Positions 45,938-55,051 of a DNA stretch of 64,000 nt are shown here, piece after piece. Both the position numbers and the translations under genes were made by a program. The DNA comes from Sphingomonas donggukensis (GTDB taxonomy: Bacteria; Pseudomonadota; Alphaproteobacteria; Sphingomonadales; Sphingomonadaceae), in NCBI RefSeq assembly GCF_023674425.1, contig NZ_CP098401.1, positions 1,302,001 to 1,366,000 of the forward strand, read 5' to 3'. The notes under the pieces are model-generated. The model searched no databases and was not told where the DNA came from. It worked only from the letters and a program-made list of their open reading frames with translations. Within the stretch, counting starts at the first letter, position 1. Every line of letters begins with the position of its first letter.

Positions 45938-47287
45938 GTGATCGACCATGTCCTCATCGTCGGGGCGGGCTTTTCGGGCTCGCTCCAGGCCATCAACCTG
46001 CTGCGCCATGACGGCCCGCGAGCGACGCTGATCGAGCGCAGCGGGACGCCCGGCAAGGGGCTGGCCTATGGCGCCGCCCACGCCAGCCACGTGCTGAACG
46101 TGCGCGCCGGCAACATGAGCGCGCTGCCCGATGATCCGGGTCATTTCGTCCGCTGGCTGGAGGCGCGCGGGGTCGCCGATGCCCCCACCGCGTTCATCCC
46201 GCGGCTGACCTACGGCGAATATTTGCGCGAGCAACTGGCCGCGGCGCAGGCGGCGGCGCCCGAGCGGCTGACGATCGTGCGCGGCGATGTGACCGGGTTG
46301 CACCATGACGGACGCGCGGTCGCGACCCTCGCCGATGGACAGACACTGACCGCCGATGCCGCGGTGCTGGCGGTCGGCAATTTGCCGCCGCATACGCCGC
46401 CCGCGCTCGACCCGAAGAAGCTGGGCGCACGCTATTTCGGCGACCCTTGGGCGCCGGGGGTAGCAGATGGCCTCAGCGACGACGACACCGTGCTCATCAT
46501 CGGCACCGGCCTGACCATGATCGACGTCGCGCTGCTGCTGGAGGCGAAGGGGTTTCGCGGGCGCATCGTCGCCCTGTCGCGCCGCGGGCTGCTGCCGCGC
46601 CCGCATGTCGCGCCGGGCGGGGCGTGGAAGCGGATCGACGAGCGTCCCAAGCTCGCCGCGTCGCGGTTGCTCAACTGCGTGCGGGCACGTGGGCACGCGA
46701 TCGACTGGCGCAACGCGGTCGATGAGCTACGCCCGTTCACGCAGGACATGTGGGCCAACGCCAGCGAGGACGAGCGCGCGCGCTTCCTGCGCCACCTGCG
46801 CCCGTGGTGGGACGTCCACCGCCACCGCCTCGCGCCCGAGGTATATGCGCGCCTGACCGCGATGATCGAGCGCGGGCAGCTGGTGGTGCGCGGCGGCAAG
46901 CCCTCCGCCTTCGAGCCGACCGACGCGGGCGTGCGGATGCACTGGCGCCCGCGCGGCGCGGACGTGACCGAGACGCTGGACGTCACCCGCATCGTCAACG
47001 CGATCGGGCCGCAGGGCGACCTCACGCGAACGCAGGATCCGCTGCTCGCCAGCCTCCACGCCCGCGGCCTGATCCGCCCCGACGCTGCGCATCTGGGAAT
47101 CGACGTCGATCCTGACGCGGCCACGATCGGCGCGGACGGGCGAACGTCGGACTGGCTGTACGCGCTGGGCCCCATGACGCGCGGGGCGTTCTGGGAAATC
47201 GTCGCGGTGCCCGACATCCGCACCCAGACCTGGTCGCTGGCGCGCAAGCTGTCGAACGCGCACTGGGTGGGTGGCGAGGGGCTGTAG
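45938..47287 (+). CDS. FAD/NAD(P)-binding protein (FAD_NAD_binding_9 type)
   Basis: 449 aa if started at GTG 45938 (VIDHVLIVGAGFSGSL); AAGGGAA lies directly before it. An ATG at 45884 would add 18 residues overlapping the previous gene. Rossmann fold VLIVGAGFSGSLQAINLLRH, then KGLAYGAAHASHVLNVRAGN, with the second dinucleotide fold DTVLIIGTGLTMIDVALLLE. This matches the family annotated FAD-NAD(P)-binding, found in secondary metabolism and oxidative pathways. No partner reductase or substrate gene is near. The C-terminus IDVDPDAATIGADGRTSDWL then LYALGPMTRGAFWEIVAVPD agrees with a flavoprotein monooxygenase/oxidoreductase fold. Followed by repeat B2. Confidence 0.82.
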   Translation: MIDHVLIVGAGFSGSLQAINLLRHDGPRATLIERSGTPGKGLAYGAAHASHVLNVRAGNMSALPDDPGHFVRWLEARGVADAPTAFIPRLTYGEYLREQLAAAQAAAPERLTIVRGDVTGLHHDGRAVATLADGQTLTADAAVLAVGNLPPHTPPALDPKKLGARYFGDPWAPGVADGLSDDDTVLIIGTGLTMIDVALLLEAKGFRGRIVALSRRGLLPRPHVAPGGAWKRIDERPKLAASRLLNCVRARGHAIDWRNAVDELRPFTQDMWANASEDERARFLRHLRPWWDVHRHRLAPEVYARLTAMIERGQLVVRGGKPSAFEPTDAGVRMHWRPRGADVTETLDVTRIVNAIGPQGDLTRTQDPLLASLHARGLIRPDAAHLGIDVDPDAATIGADGRTSDWLYALGPMTRGAFWEIVAVPDIRTQTWSLARKLSNAHWVGGEGL

Positions 47288-47303
47288 GCTGGCCCTCCCT
47301 CGA

Positions 47304-47382
47304 CCGTTCGTTTCGAGCGAAGTCGAGAAACGATTGCGGCCGATCGGTTGCCGGGTTTCTCGACTTCGCTCGAAACGAACGG
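47304..47382. repeat. Palindromic repeat, family B (copy 2)
   Basis: 79 bases. The left arm starts CCGTTCGTTTCGAGCGAAGT and the right arm is its inverse over 28 exact bases, with a 23-base centre. It lies between the FAD protein gene and the DUF1285 gene, both plus strand. Also seen at 35232-35309. Confidence 0.85.
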
Positions 47383-47429
47383 GCGGAGGAGCTTCCCATC
47401 GCCACACCCCCCGCGGTAAGGGCGTCGCC

Positions 47430-47981
47430 ATGCCGATGCCCCCGCCCCCCGATATCGCCGCGCTGTCGATGGACGAGATCGCCGCGCTGATCGCCGCGGC
47501 GACGCCGGCGCCGGTGGAACAGTGGCACCCCAGCCATTGCGGCGACAGCGAGATGCGGATCGCGCGCGACGGGACGTGGTTCCATCAGGGATCGCCGATC
47601 GGACGGCAGGCGATGGTGCGCAAGTTCGCGACGATCCTGAGGCGAGAGGCGGACGGCGGCTATGTGCTGGTCAATCCGGCGGAAAAGCTCGACATCGCGG
47701 TCGAGGACGCGCCCTTCGTCGCCACCGCGATGAAGGCGGAGGGCGGGCGCATCGCCTTTCAGACGAACCTCGGCGACCTGGTGATCGCAGGCCCCGACCA
47801 CCCCTTGCGCTTCGAGAGCGGTGAGGACGGTCCGCGGCCCTACATCCACATCCGCGGCGGGCTGGAGGCGCTGGTGTCGCGCGCGGTCTATTACGAGCTC
47901 GCCAACCTCGCCATCGCCGGCGACGCCTCTCCGCCCGGTGTGTCGAGCGACGGCATGTTCTTCGCGCTGGAGCCGGCATGA
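47430..47981 (+). CDS. DUF1285 domain-containing protein
   Basis: 183 aa from the ATG at 47430. The family features are the central WHPSHCGDSEMRIARDGTWF and GSPIGRQAMVRKFATILRRE, then VEDAPFVATAMKAEGGRIAF and IHIRGGLEALVSRAVYYELA. DUF1285 is a two-domain beta-rich family of unknown function, often located before nudL and cca in alphaproteobacteria, as here. The stop overlaps the next ATG by 4 bases. First gene of a DUF1285-nudL-cca unit. Confidence 0.85.
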   Translation: MPMPPPPDIAALSMDEIAALIAAATPAPVEQWHPSHCGDSEMRIARDGTWFHQGSPIGRQAMVRKFATILRREADGGYVLVNPAEKLDIAVEDAPFVATAMKAEGGRIAFQTNLGDLVIAGPDHPLRFESGEDGPRPYIHIRGGLEALVSRAVYYELANLAIAGDASPPGVSSDGMFFALEPA

Positions 47982-48574
47982 CGTTGGTCGAGCGGCTGAC
48001 CGCCGCGCTGGAACATGGCCGACGCGGGACGCCCGAGCTGCTGGAAGGCGACATGACGCCGTTCGAGCTGGAGGGCGCACCCGCCCCCGCCGAAGCCGCG
48101 GTGCTGGTCGCGATCACCGATCGTGCCGAACCCGGCGTGCTGCTGACCGAGCGCAACGCCAATCTGCGCAAGCATCCGGGGCAAGTGGCCTTTCCCGGCG
48201 GGCGGATCGACCCCGACGACCATGACGCGATCGCCGCGGCGCTGCGCGAGGCGCAGGAGGAAATCGCGCTCGATCCCGCCGCCGTCACCGTGATCGGCGC
48301 GGTCGACAGCTATCGCACCGGCACCGGATACCGGGTGACGCCGGTGCTGGGCGTCATCGCCCCCGACCTGCCGCTGATCCCCGCCGAGGACGAGGTTGCC
48401 GACGTGTTCGAAGTCCCGCTGTCAGTGATCCTCGATCCCGCCCGCCACACCCGCGCGGTCGGCATGTGGAAGGGCAAGGAGCGGCACTATTACCAGATCG
48501 AATGGCAGGACCGCCGCATCTGGGGCGCGACCGCGGCGATGATCGTCAACCTGTCGCGGCGGCTGGCATGGTGA
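47978..48574 (+). CDS. CoA pyrophosphatase (Nudix family, NudL-like)
   Basis: 198 aa. Nudix hydrolase of the CoA-diphosphatase subgroup, which splits CoA or its derivatives at the diphosphate. The CoA signature LLTERNANLRKHPGQVAFPG leads into the Nudix box GGRIDPDDHDAIAAALREAQ then EEIAL (about residues 74-97). It continues with VTPVLGVIAPDLPLIPAEDE. The start overlaps DUF1285 by ATGA and the end overlaps cca by 7 bases. Confidence 0.9.
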   Translation: MTLVERLTAALEHGRRGTPELLEGDMTPFELEGAPAPAEAAVLVAITDRAEPGVLLTERNANLRKHPGQVAFPGGRIDPDDHDAIAAALREAQEEIALDPAAVTVIGAVDSYRTGTGYRVTPVLGVIAPDLPLIPAEDEVADVFEVPLSVILDPARHTRAVGMWKGKERHYYQIEWQDRRIWGATAAMIVNLSRRLAW

Positions 48575-49749
48575 CGCTGCCCGACGCCGCGTGGCGGCAC
48601 CGCGCCGGCCTTGATGCGCTGGTCGCGGCGCTTGGGTCCGACGACGCGCGTTTCGTCGGCGGGGCAGTGCGCGACACGCTGATCGGGGTCGATGTGACCG
48701 ACCTCGACATCGCCACGCGCCACCCTCCGGAGGACGTGCTCGACCGGCTGCGTGCCGCGCGGATCAAGGCGGTGCCGACCGGGCTTGCCCACGGTACGAT
48801 CACCGCGGTCATCGAAAGCGGCCCTGTCGAGGTCACGACGCTGCGCCGCGACGTCGCCACCGACGGGCGGCACGCGACGGTCGCGTTCACCGACGACTGG
48901 CGCGAGGATGCCGCGCGCCGCGATTTCGCGATGAACGCGCTGTATGCCGATCCGGTGACGGGCGAGGTGTTCGATTATTTCGACGGCCTCGCCGATCTCG
49001 ACGCGCGGCGGGTGCGTTTCATCGGCGATCCCCTGCAACGCATCGCCGAGGATCACTTGCGCATCCTGCGGTTCTTCCGCTTCCTGGCGCGGTTCGGGGA
49101 CACAGCAGACGCGGCGGGGCTGGAAGCCTGCACGACGCGCGCGAACGACCTGATGGCGCTGTCCCGCGAGCGCATCCGCGACGAGCTGCTGAAACTGCTG
49201 GTGGCAAGGAACGCAGTCGCAGTGCTGCGGCTGATGCTGGCGCGCGGTATCCTGACGCCGGTGATCCCGGAGATTACGGACGTGGAGCGGCTCGCGGCGC
49301 TGGCGTCGCGCGAGGACGAGGCGGGGGTGACGCCCGACCCGTTCCGGCGACTGGTGTCGCTGCTGGCGGCAACGGACGTCGACACCGTCGCTGCGCGTCT
49401 CAAACTGTCGAACCTGGAAAAGAAGCGCGTGGCGCTCGCCGCTCAGCCTGCGGGTGATGAGGCCACGCGGGCGATTGCCTATCGCTCTGGCACGCAGGGC
49501 GCGGTCGACCGGCTGCTGCTGTCGGACCGCCCGATCGCCGACGTGCGCGATGCGGCGATGTGGGAGCGCCCCACCCTGCCGATCACCGGCGGCGCGCTGG
49601 TCGCGCGGGGGCTGAGCAAGGGGCCGGACGTCGCGCGGACGCTGCGCCGGATCGAGGATCGCTGGATCGCGGCGAACTTCCCCGACGATATCGAAGCGAT
49701 CGTCGCGGACGAGGTCGATCAGGCGCTGTGCGCGGTCAGGAACGCATAG
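48568..49749 (+). CDS. cca: CCA tRNA nucleotidyltransferase / poly(A) polymerase family
   Basis: Adds or repairs the 3' CCA of tRNAs. 393 aa from the ATG at 48568. Head-domain signature RFVGGAVRDTLIGVDVTDLD (GGxVRD and DxD, metal-binding aspartates), PTGLAHGTITAVIESGPVEV, the neck with RDVATDGRHATVAF and DDWREDAARRDFAMNALYAD, then the helical body. Subtype (class II CCA enzyme versus poly(A) polymerase) is not fixed by sequence alone; the short DUF1285-nudL-cca context favours CCA. The 3' end overlaps the opposite-strand GGDEF/EAL gene by 31 bases. Confidence 0.93.
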   Translation: MVTLPDAAWRHRAGLDALVAALGSDDARFVGGAVRDTLIGVDVTDLDIATRHPPEDVLDRLRAARIKAVPTGLAHGTITAVIESGPVEVTTLRRDVATDGRHATVAFTDDWREDAARRDFAMNALYADPVTGEVFDYFDGLADLDARRVRFIGDPLQRIAEDHLRILRFFRFLARFGDTADAAGLEACTTRANDLMALSRERIRDELLKLLVARNAVAVLRLMLARGILTPVIPEITDVERLAALASREDEAGVTPDPFRRLVSLLAATDVDTVAARLKLSNLEKKRVALAAQPAGDEATRAIAYRSGTQGAVDRLLLSDRPIADVRDAAMWERPTLPITGGALVARGLSKGPDVARTLRRIEDRWIAANFPDDIEAIVADEVDQALCAVRNA

Positions 49750-51455
49750 GCGTCGTCGCACTCGAGCGGACGCGCGTAGAGATAGCCCTGGCCGTAGGTG
49801 CAGCCGAGCGCGGCGAGCGTCTGGGCAAGTTCGTTGGTTTCGATCCCCTCCGCCGTCGTCCGCATGCCGAGTGCCTGCGCCAGGCTGAGCACCGCGCGCA
49901 CGATCGCCACCTTGTCACGGTCGGCGAGCATGCCGGACACGAAGCTGCGGTCGATCTTCAGCACGTCGATGGGGAGTTTCTGAAGGTAGGCGAGGTTCGA
50001 ATAGCCGGTGCCGAAATCGTCCATCGCGATCGTCGTCCCGAGCGATTTCAGCGCATGGAGCGTGGCGGCGATGCGGTCGGGATCGGTGACGATCGCGCTT
50101 TCGGTCAGCTCCAGCGTCAGTCGCTGGCCGGCGACGCCGTGCGCCTCGATCGCGTGGCGGACCATCGGTGCGATCTGGTCGCGCTGGAACTGGATGGCGG
50201 ACAGGTTGACCGCGAGGTTCGCGCCGCAATAGCCCCCGGCGCGCACGTCCCAGTTGGCGATCGTCCGCGCCGCCGCGTCCATCGCCCAGCGCCCCAGCGG
50301 CACGATCAGCCCGCATTCCTCGGCCACCGGGATGAAGTCGGTCGGCGAAATCTCGCGCCCCTCGTGCGACCAGCGGGCCAGCGATTCGAACGACACGATC
50401 CGCCCGCTCGCCAGGTCGCAGATCGGCTGGAACGTCAGCCGCATCTCGCCATTGTCGATCGCGCGGCGCAACCGCGTCTCGATGCCGAACTGGGTGCGCA
50501 CGATGTCGAAGGTCGACTGGTTATAGACCTCGGCCTTGCCGGTCTTCTTCGCGCGCTTCACCGCGAACTGGGCGTGGCGGATCAGATCCTCGGGCTCGAC
50601 GATCTCCTCGTCGCCAAGCGCGATGCCGATCGAGCAATCGACCCGGATTTCGAAGTCCGACAGGCGGAACGGCGTGGCGAGTGCCGCCTGGATGCGCTTG
50701 GCGACGTGCAGCGCGTCGGCGGCCCCCTCGTCCGTCGCCAGCAGCACACCGAATTCGTCGCCACCGATCCGGGCCAGCGTGTCGCGCCCGCGCAATGCCC
50801 CCTTGATCCGGCGCGCGACCGAGATCAGCAGCTCGTCGCCGGCCAGGCTGCCCATGCAGGCGTTGACGCGGCTGAACCGGTCCATGTTGACGATCATCAC
50901 CGCATGCGCGCCGGCGTTGTCGCGCGTGATCGTGCCGTCGATCTGGTCGCCGAAGCCGCCGCGGTTGGGCAGGCCGGTCAGGCTGTCGGTCAGCATTTCG
51001 CGACGCAGGCTAGTTTCGGTGCGCTGGGCGCCGGTTTCGTCGATCAGGCTGACGATGTGGCGGTCGGGCGGCGCATTCTTGCGCCGGGCGATGACGACGC
51101 GGAAGTAACGCGCGTCGATCGTTTCGCCGAATTGCCAGACGAATTCCTCGCGCAGCGCGCCACTGTCGCAATGCTGCGCGATCCGCTCGCCGAGCAGGCG
51201 CACCACCGGCGAGCTGTCGGTGGCGCTGCCCAGCCCGGCGCGGCGGAACGCCTGGTTGACCACGTCGATCTCGATGCCCGCAGCGGTGCGACGGACGACC
51301 GCGACGGGGATCGGGAAGAGGTCGATATAGGATGCGCTGTCGTTGGGCCGCGGCGACGCGAACGCCTCTTCCACGCTCGCCGAGGCGGGCGGTGGAGCGG
51401 CCGGCACCTCGAGGGGGGCCGATGCACGGGGCTTGCGGAAGAGCATTGCCGGCAT
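49719..51455 (-). CDS. GGDEF-EAL cyclic-di-GMP protein with N-terminal PAS-like domain
   Basis: 578 aa. Residues 35-160 form a PAS-like sensor (SASYIDLFPIPVAVVRRTAA; LIDETGAQRTETSLRREMLT). The GGDEF domain has DSLTGLPNRGGFGDQIDGTI and the intact catalytic RIGGDEFGVLL. The EAL domain carries ESL instead of EAL (RIVSFESLARW), but keeps TLELTESAIVTDP, AMDDFGTGYSNLAYL, KIDRSF and the catalytic EGIETNELAQ. Both halves look mostly functional, so it may be a bifunctional or allosterically regulated protein; net activity is not predictable. No membrane helix, so it is cytosolic. Convergent with cca with a 31-base overlap. Confidence 0.92.
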   Translation of the reverse strand: MPAMLFRKPRASAPLEVPAAPPPASASVEEAFASPRPNDSASYIDLFPIPVAVVRRTAAGIEIDVVNQAFRRAGLGSATDSSPVVRLLGERIAQHCDSGALREEFVWQFGETIDARYFRVVIARRKNAPPDRHIVSLIDETGAQRTETSLRREMLTDSLTGLPNRGGFGDQIDGTITRDNAGAHAVMIVNMDRFSRVNACMGSLAGDELLISVARRIKGALRGRDTLARIGGDEFGVLLATDEGAADALHVAKRIQAALATPFRLSDFEIRVDCSIGIALGDEEIVEPEDLIRHAQFAVKRAKKTGKAEVYNQSTFDIVRTQFGIETRLRRAIDNGEMRLTFQPICDLASGRIVSFESLARWSHEGREISPTDFIPVAEECGLIVPLGRWAMDAAARTIANWDVRAGGYCGANLAVNLSAIQFQRDQIAPMVRHAIEAHGVAGQRLTLELTESAIVTDPDRIAATLHALKSLGTTIAMDDFGTGYSNLAYLQKLPIDVLKIDRSFVSGMLADRDKVAIVRAVLSLAQALGMRTTAEGIETNELAQTLAALGCTYGQGYLYARPLECDDAYAFLTAHSA

Positions 51456-51509
51456 GGCTAGCGCGGCACTGGTTAACCCGCCCCTAAGCGGTACGCGATT
51501 CCGAAGCCT

Positions 51510-53738
51510 TCAGAAGCGGTTGTCGCGCGGGAAGCCGGTGGGCGGCATCCGCCCCGCCGCACCGCGCGCGGCCCGCCACGCGGCCATGTCGCTTTCCGTC
51601 CGGGTCCGCCCCGCCTCCCCGCCCATCGCCCAGCTGATGCCGGCGGCGTAGCGGAAGGTGATCGCGTCGGAGAGCCCGCCGTCGCGGAACCGCTGCAGCT
51701 GCACCCCCTGCCCGCGCGACAGCTCGACCAGTTCGGTCAGCGGGAACACCAGCAGTTTGCGGTTGTCGCCGATCGCGGCGACGTAATCGTCCTCCGCACC
51801 GATCGCGCGGACGAGCTTCAGTTTCGCGCCGGAGCGCGGGGTCATCACGGTCTTGCCCTTGCGCGTCTCGGCGATCGTGTCGGCAGCACGCACGATGAAG
51901 CCGCGTCCGTCGCTCGCCACCACCAGCAGCTTTTCGGCAGCCGCGGCGCGGGTCAGCGCGACGATCGCCGCGTCCGCCTCCAGGTCGATCATCAGCCGCA
52001 CCGGCTCGCCGAAGCCACGCCCGCCCGGCAGCTTGTCGGCGGCCAGCGTGTAGAACCGCCCACTGTCGACCGCGAGCAGCAGCTTGTCGGTGGTCTGGGC
52101 ATGGAACGCGAACAGCGGGCCGTCGCCCTCCTTGAACTTCAGCGTCTCCGCCGACGACAGCTCGACATGCCCCTTCATCGCGCGGATCCAGCCGCGTTGC
52201 GACAGGATGACGGTGATCGGCTCGCGCTCGATCATCGCCTCCAGCGGGATCTCGCGCGCGGGTGCCGCTTCCTCGACGGTCGTGCGGCGCGCGCCGAGTG
52301 CCGTTTCGGGGCCGTAGCGGTCGCGGATGCGGCCGAGGTCGCGCTTCATGCGCGTGCGCTGGCGCGCGTCGGAGGACAGCAGCAGTTGCAGCTCGCCCTG
52401 CTCCTTCTCCAGCTTGTCGCGCTCGCGCACGATTTCCATTTCCTCGAGCCGCCGGAGCGACCGCAGCCGCATGTTCAGGATCGCTTCCGCCTGACGATCG
52501 GTCAGCGCGAATTCGGCGACCATCACCGGCTTCGGCTCATCCTCGCCGCGGATGATCTCGATCACCCGGTCGAGGTTGAGGTAGGCGATCAGATAGCCGC
52601 CGAGCAGTTCCAGCCGGTCGGCGATTTTCGAGAGGCGGTGCTCGCTGCGGCGGCGCAACACGACGAAGCCGTGCTCGACCCAGGCGGACAGAGCCTCGGC
52701 CAGGCTCATCACCCGCGGCGTGCGCGTCTTGTCGAGGACGTTGAGGTTCAGCGGCACGCGCGTTTCGAGGTCGGACCAGCGGTACAGGCTGTCGATCAGC
52801 ATCGTCGGATCGACGGTGCGCGCGCGGGGTTCGAGCACGATGCGGATCGCCTCGTCCGATTCGTCGCGAACGTCGCCCAGGATCGGCAGCTTCTTGTCGT
52901 TGATGAGCGCGGCGATGCCCTCGATCAGCTTGCCCTTCTGCACGCCGTAGGGAATTTCGCTGACGACCAGGTGCCAGCCGCCGCCCTTTTCGCGCTCGAC
53001 GGCAATGCGCGCGCGGACGCGGAAGCTGCCGCGTCCGGTCGCATAGCTTTCGGCGATGGCGGCGGGCGTATCGACGACGATGCCGCCGGTCGGGAAATCG
53101 GGGCCGCGGACATGGTCGAGGACGTTGGCCTGCGGGTTGTCGATCAGCGCGATCGCGGCATCGATCAGCTCCGCGGCGTTGTGCGGCGGAATGCTGGTCG
53201 CCATGCCCACCGCGATGCCGGCGGCACCGTTGGCGAGCAGGTTCGGGAACAGGCCCGGAAACAGCTCGGGCTCGTCCTCCTCGCCGTTGTAGGTCGGCTT
53301 GAAATCGGTCGCATTTTCATCGAGCCCGTCCATCAGGTCGATCGCGACCTGGGTCAGCCGGGCCTCGGTATAGCGGTAGGCCGCCGCGTTATCGCCGTCG
53401 ATGTTGCCGAAATTGCCCTGCCCGTCGACCAGCGGATAGCGCAGCGAAAACGTCTGCGCGAGGCGGACCATCGCGTCGTACACCGACTGGTCGCCGTGCG
53501 GGTGGTATTTGCCGATGACGTCGCCGACGACGCGCGCGCACTTCTTGTAGCCGGCGGCGGGATCGAGCTTCAGCAAGCGCATCGCCCACAGCAGGCGGCG
53601 GTGGACCGGCTTCAACCCGTCGCGCACATCGGGCAGCGACCGCGCGGTGATCGTCGACAGCGCATAGACGAGATACCGCTCCGACAGGGCGCTGTCGAAG
53701 GGAGCGTCGATGATCGGTTCGAGCGGTTGCGAAGCCAT
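51510..53738 (-). CDS. parC: DNA topoisomerase IV subunit A
   Basis: Type II topoisomerase breaking-rejoining subunit; decatenates chromosomes with ParE. 742 aa, normal ParC length. N-terminal winged helix with the catalytic Tyr at about 123 ([20 protein letters not shown]). QRDR-equivalent segment [20 protein letters not shown], coiled-coil gate, and a C-terminal domain of beta-pinwheel blades ([25 protein letters not shown]). The GyrA box is absent, in line with ParC. At the position of E. coli Ser80 there is Gln and at Glu84 an Asp, a natural variation in alphaproteobacteria as far as I recall. Monocistronic, minus strand. Confidence 0.95.
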   Translation of the reverse strand: MASQPLEPIIDAPFDSALSERYLVYALSTITARSLPDVRDGLKPVHRRLLWAMRLLKLDPAAGYKKCARVVGDVIGKYHPHGDQSVYDAMVRLAQTFSLRYPLVDGQGNFGNIDGDNAAAYRYTEARLTQVAIDLMDGLDENATDFKPTYNGEEDEPELFPGLFPNLLANGAAGIAVGMATSIPPHNAAELIDAAIALIDNPQANVLDHVRGPDFPTGGIVVDTPAAIAESYATGRGSFRVRARIAVEREKGGGWHLVVSEIPYGVQKGKLIEGIAALINDKKLPILGDVRDESDEAIRIVLEPRARTVDPTMLIDSLYRWSDLETRVPLNLNVLDKTRTPRVMSLAEALSAWVEHGFVVLRRRSEHRLSKIADRLELLGGYLIAYLNLDRVIEIIRGEDEPKPVMVAEFALTDRQAEAILNMRLRSLRRLEEMEIVRERDKLEKEQGELQLLLSSDARQRTRMKRDLGRIRDRYGPETALGARRTTVEEAAPAREIPLEAMIEREPITVILSQRGWIRAMKGHVELSSAETLKFKEGDGPLFAFHAQTTDKLLLAVDSGRFYTLAADKLPGGRGFGEPVRLMIDLEADAAIVALTRAAAAEKLLVVASDGRGFIVRAADTIAETRKGKTVMTPRSGAKLKLVRAIGAEDDYVAAIGDNRKLLVFPLTELVELSRGQGVQLQRFRDGGLSDAITFRYAAGISWAMGGEAGRTRTESDMAAWRAARGAAGRMPPTGFPRDNRF

Positions 53739-53790
53739 AGGGAGCGGGGGTTAGCAAGCCGGGGGGAAACCCGCCAGACGCATCGGATGT

Positions 53791-53815
53791 AATCCTCCCC
53801 GTGCCGGGGAGGATT
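53791..53815 (-). terminator. Perfect 10-bp hairpin overlapping the LysR-gene stop
   Basis: AATCCTCCCC (53791-53800) and GGGGAGGATT (53806-53815) form an exact stem with a 5-base loop. It overlaps the TAA of the LysR gene (53814-53816). It lies between that gene and parC, both on the minus strand, and may end transcription of the regulator, though no T-run follows it on that strand. Confidence 0.55.
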
Positions 53816-54725
53816 AGCGCACCACGACGGTCGCCGGAAAGCTGTCCTTCGCCAGCTCGGCGATCAGCCAGTCGCGGAAGCGGCGGATCTTCGCCACCGT
53901 GCGGCGGTGCTCGGGATAGACCAGCCAATAGCCGTAACCGCGGGTCGACAGCTGGTCGAACAGCTGCACCAGCCGACCCTCGGCCAGGTCGTTGCGCCAG
54001 AAATAGGGGGTGAGCATCGCCACCCCCTGCCCGGCCATTGCGGCGTGCCCCTCATGCGCCTGCGAATCGAGGCGGATGCCGCCGCGCGGGGGACCGGGCG
54101 GCACCGCGACGCCTGCCTCCGCCAGCCAGTGCGGCCACCACGGATCGTGCGGCGAGATCAGCGGCAGGTGCGCGAGATCGTCGAGCGTGATCGCGCCGCC
54201 GTGCCGGCTGAGGAAATCGGGGCTGCACATCGGGGTGAAGTCGATTGGCAGCAATTGCTCCTGATGCAGCCCCTCCCACCCGCCCCGCCCGGCGCGGATC
54301 GCGACATCGACGTCGTCGGAGGCGAAATCGACGAGCGCGTCGCTGGTCAGCAGCCGCACCGCCACCTCCGGCTGCGCCATCTGGAACCCGCCAAGCCGCC
54401 ACGCCAGCCAGGTGTTGGCAAAGGTATTCGAGGTCGAGATCGTCAGCAGACCGGCATCCTCCGTCCGGATCGCCGCGAACGCGCTGTCGAGTGCGTCGAA
54501 CGCCCGCGTCACCTGCGCGCTGGCGCGGCGACCGGCGTCGGTCAGCACCACCCGCCGCCGCTCGCGCCGGAACAGCGGCACGCCAAGCCGCTCCTCCAGC
54601 AGCTTCACCTGATAGCTGACCGCGGCCTGGGTCATGCCGAGTTCGACGGCGGCGGTCGTGAAATTCTCGTGCCGGGCGGCAGCCTCGAACACCCGGACGG
54701 CGGCGAGCGGGGGAATGTGACGCAT
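53814..54725 (-). CDS. LysR-family transcriptional regulator, GcvA type
   Basis: 303 aa from the ATG at 54725 (MRHIPPLAAVRVFEAAARHE); a TTG at 54731 is an alternative start. N-terminal winged-helix: ENFTTAAVELGMTQAAVSYQ, VKLLEERLGVPLFRRERRRV, LTDAGRRASAQVTRAFDAL. The C-terminal substrate-binding domain includes LLTISTSNTFANTWLAWRLG and IDFTPMCSPDFLSRHGGAIT. The end YWLVYPEHRRTVAKIRRFRD is typical of GcvA-like regulators. Effector unknown. Divergent from the 52-codon gene at 54841. Confidence 0.9.
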   Translation of the reverse strand: MRHIPPLAAVRVFEAAARHENFTTAAVELGMTQAAVSYQVKLLEERLGVPLFRRERRRVVLTDAGRRASAQVTRAFDALDSAFAAIRTEDAGLLTISTSNTFANTWLAWRLGGFQMAQPEVAVRLLTSDALVDFASDDVDVAIRAGRGGWEGLHQEQLLPIDFTPMCSPDFLSRHGGAITLDDLAHLPLISPHDPWWPHWLAEAGVAVPPGPPRGGIRLDSQAHEGHAAMAGQGVAMLTPYFWRNDLAEGRLVQLFDQLSTRGYGYWLVYPEHRRTVAKIRRFRDWLIAELAKDSFPATVVVR

Positions 54726-54769
54726 CGGCAAATAATAAGCCTGGCTTGTCGATCGAGTCGAACGATTTG

Positions 54770-54799
54770 TTGGCGCGCGTCGCAGGTGGCGCGCATATT
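54770..54799 (+). promoter_or_regulatory. Promoter of the 52-codon gene in the LysR intergenic region
   Basis: TTGGCG (54770-54775), 18 bases, CATATT (54794-54799). On the other strand TTCGAC-N18-TTATTA can serve the LysR gene. The intervening GTCGATCGAGTCGAAC (54748-54763) is near-palindromic and a fair candidate for the LysR operator. Confidence 0.4.
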
Positions 54800-54840
54800 T
54801 CGGAGCACGCCAACCAACTGCTCATGAAGGAGGACGGACG

Positions 54841-54999
54841 ATGCGCGATGATTTCCTGACCCGAGACTGGGCCGATTCGCATGATCGCTCCACCGCGTCG
54901 ATCAACAAGCTGATCCACGTGATCGCGCACGGGCTGGGCCGGCTGACCGCGCGCCAGTTCGACGCGCCGTGGAAGCACGAACCGCGCTCGCACGCGTAA
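54841..54999 (+). CDS. Small 52-aa protein divergent from the LysR regulator
   Basis: Too short for routine gene finding, but convincing: ATG at 54841 is preceded by an excellent ribosome site (GAAGGAGGACGGACG, spacing about 7), and the frame closes with TAA at 54997-54999. Translation begins MRDDFLTRDWADSHDRSTAS, continues INKLIHVIAHGLGRLTARQF and ends with DAPWKHEPRSHA. No membrane helix and no signal. A central helix with two histidines (HVIAHGLG) and a basic, His-rich C-terminus. No family recognised. Its placement opposite a LysR gene suggests the regulator may control it. Confidence 0.55.
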   Translation: MRDDFLTRDWADSHDRSTASINKLIHVIAHGLGRLTARQFDAPWKHEPRSHA

Positions 55000-55051
55000 C
55001 CCCCGCGGGGCGGGGTGACGCTCGCCCGCCCCGCCTGCTACCACCGCGGCC

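Noticed and set aside
52101..53792. 563-codon plus-strand frame opposite parC
   Set aside because: Shadow of parC in the opposite strand; low complexity, and its end overlaps the promoter area of parC.
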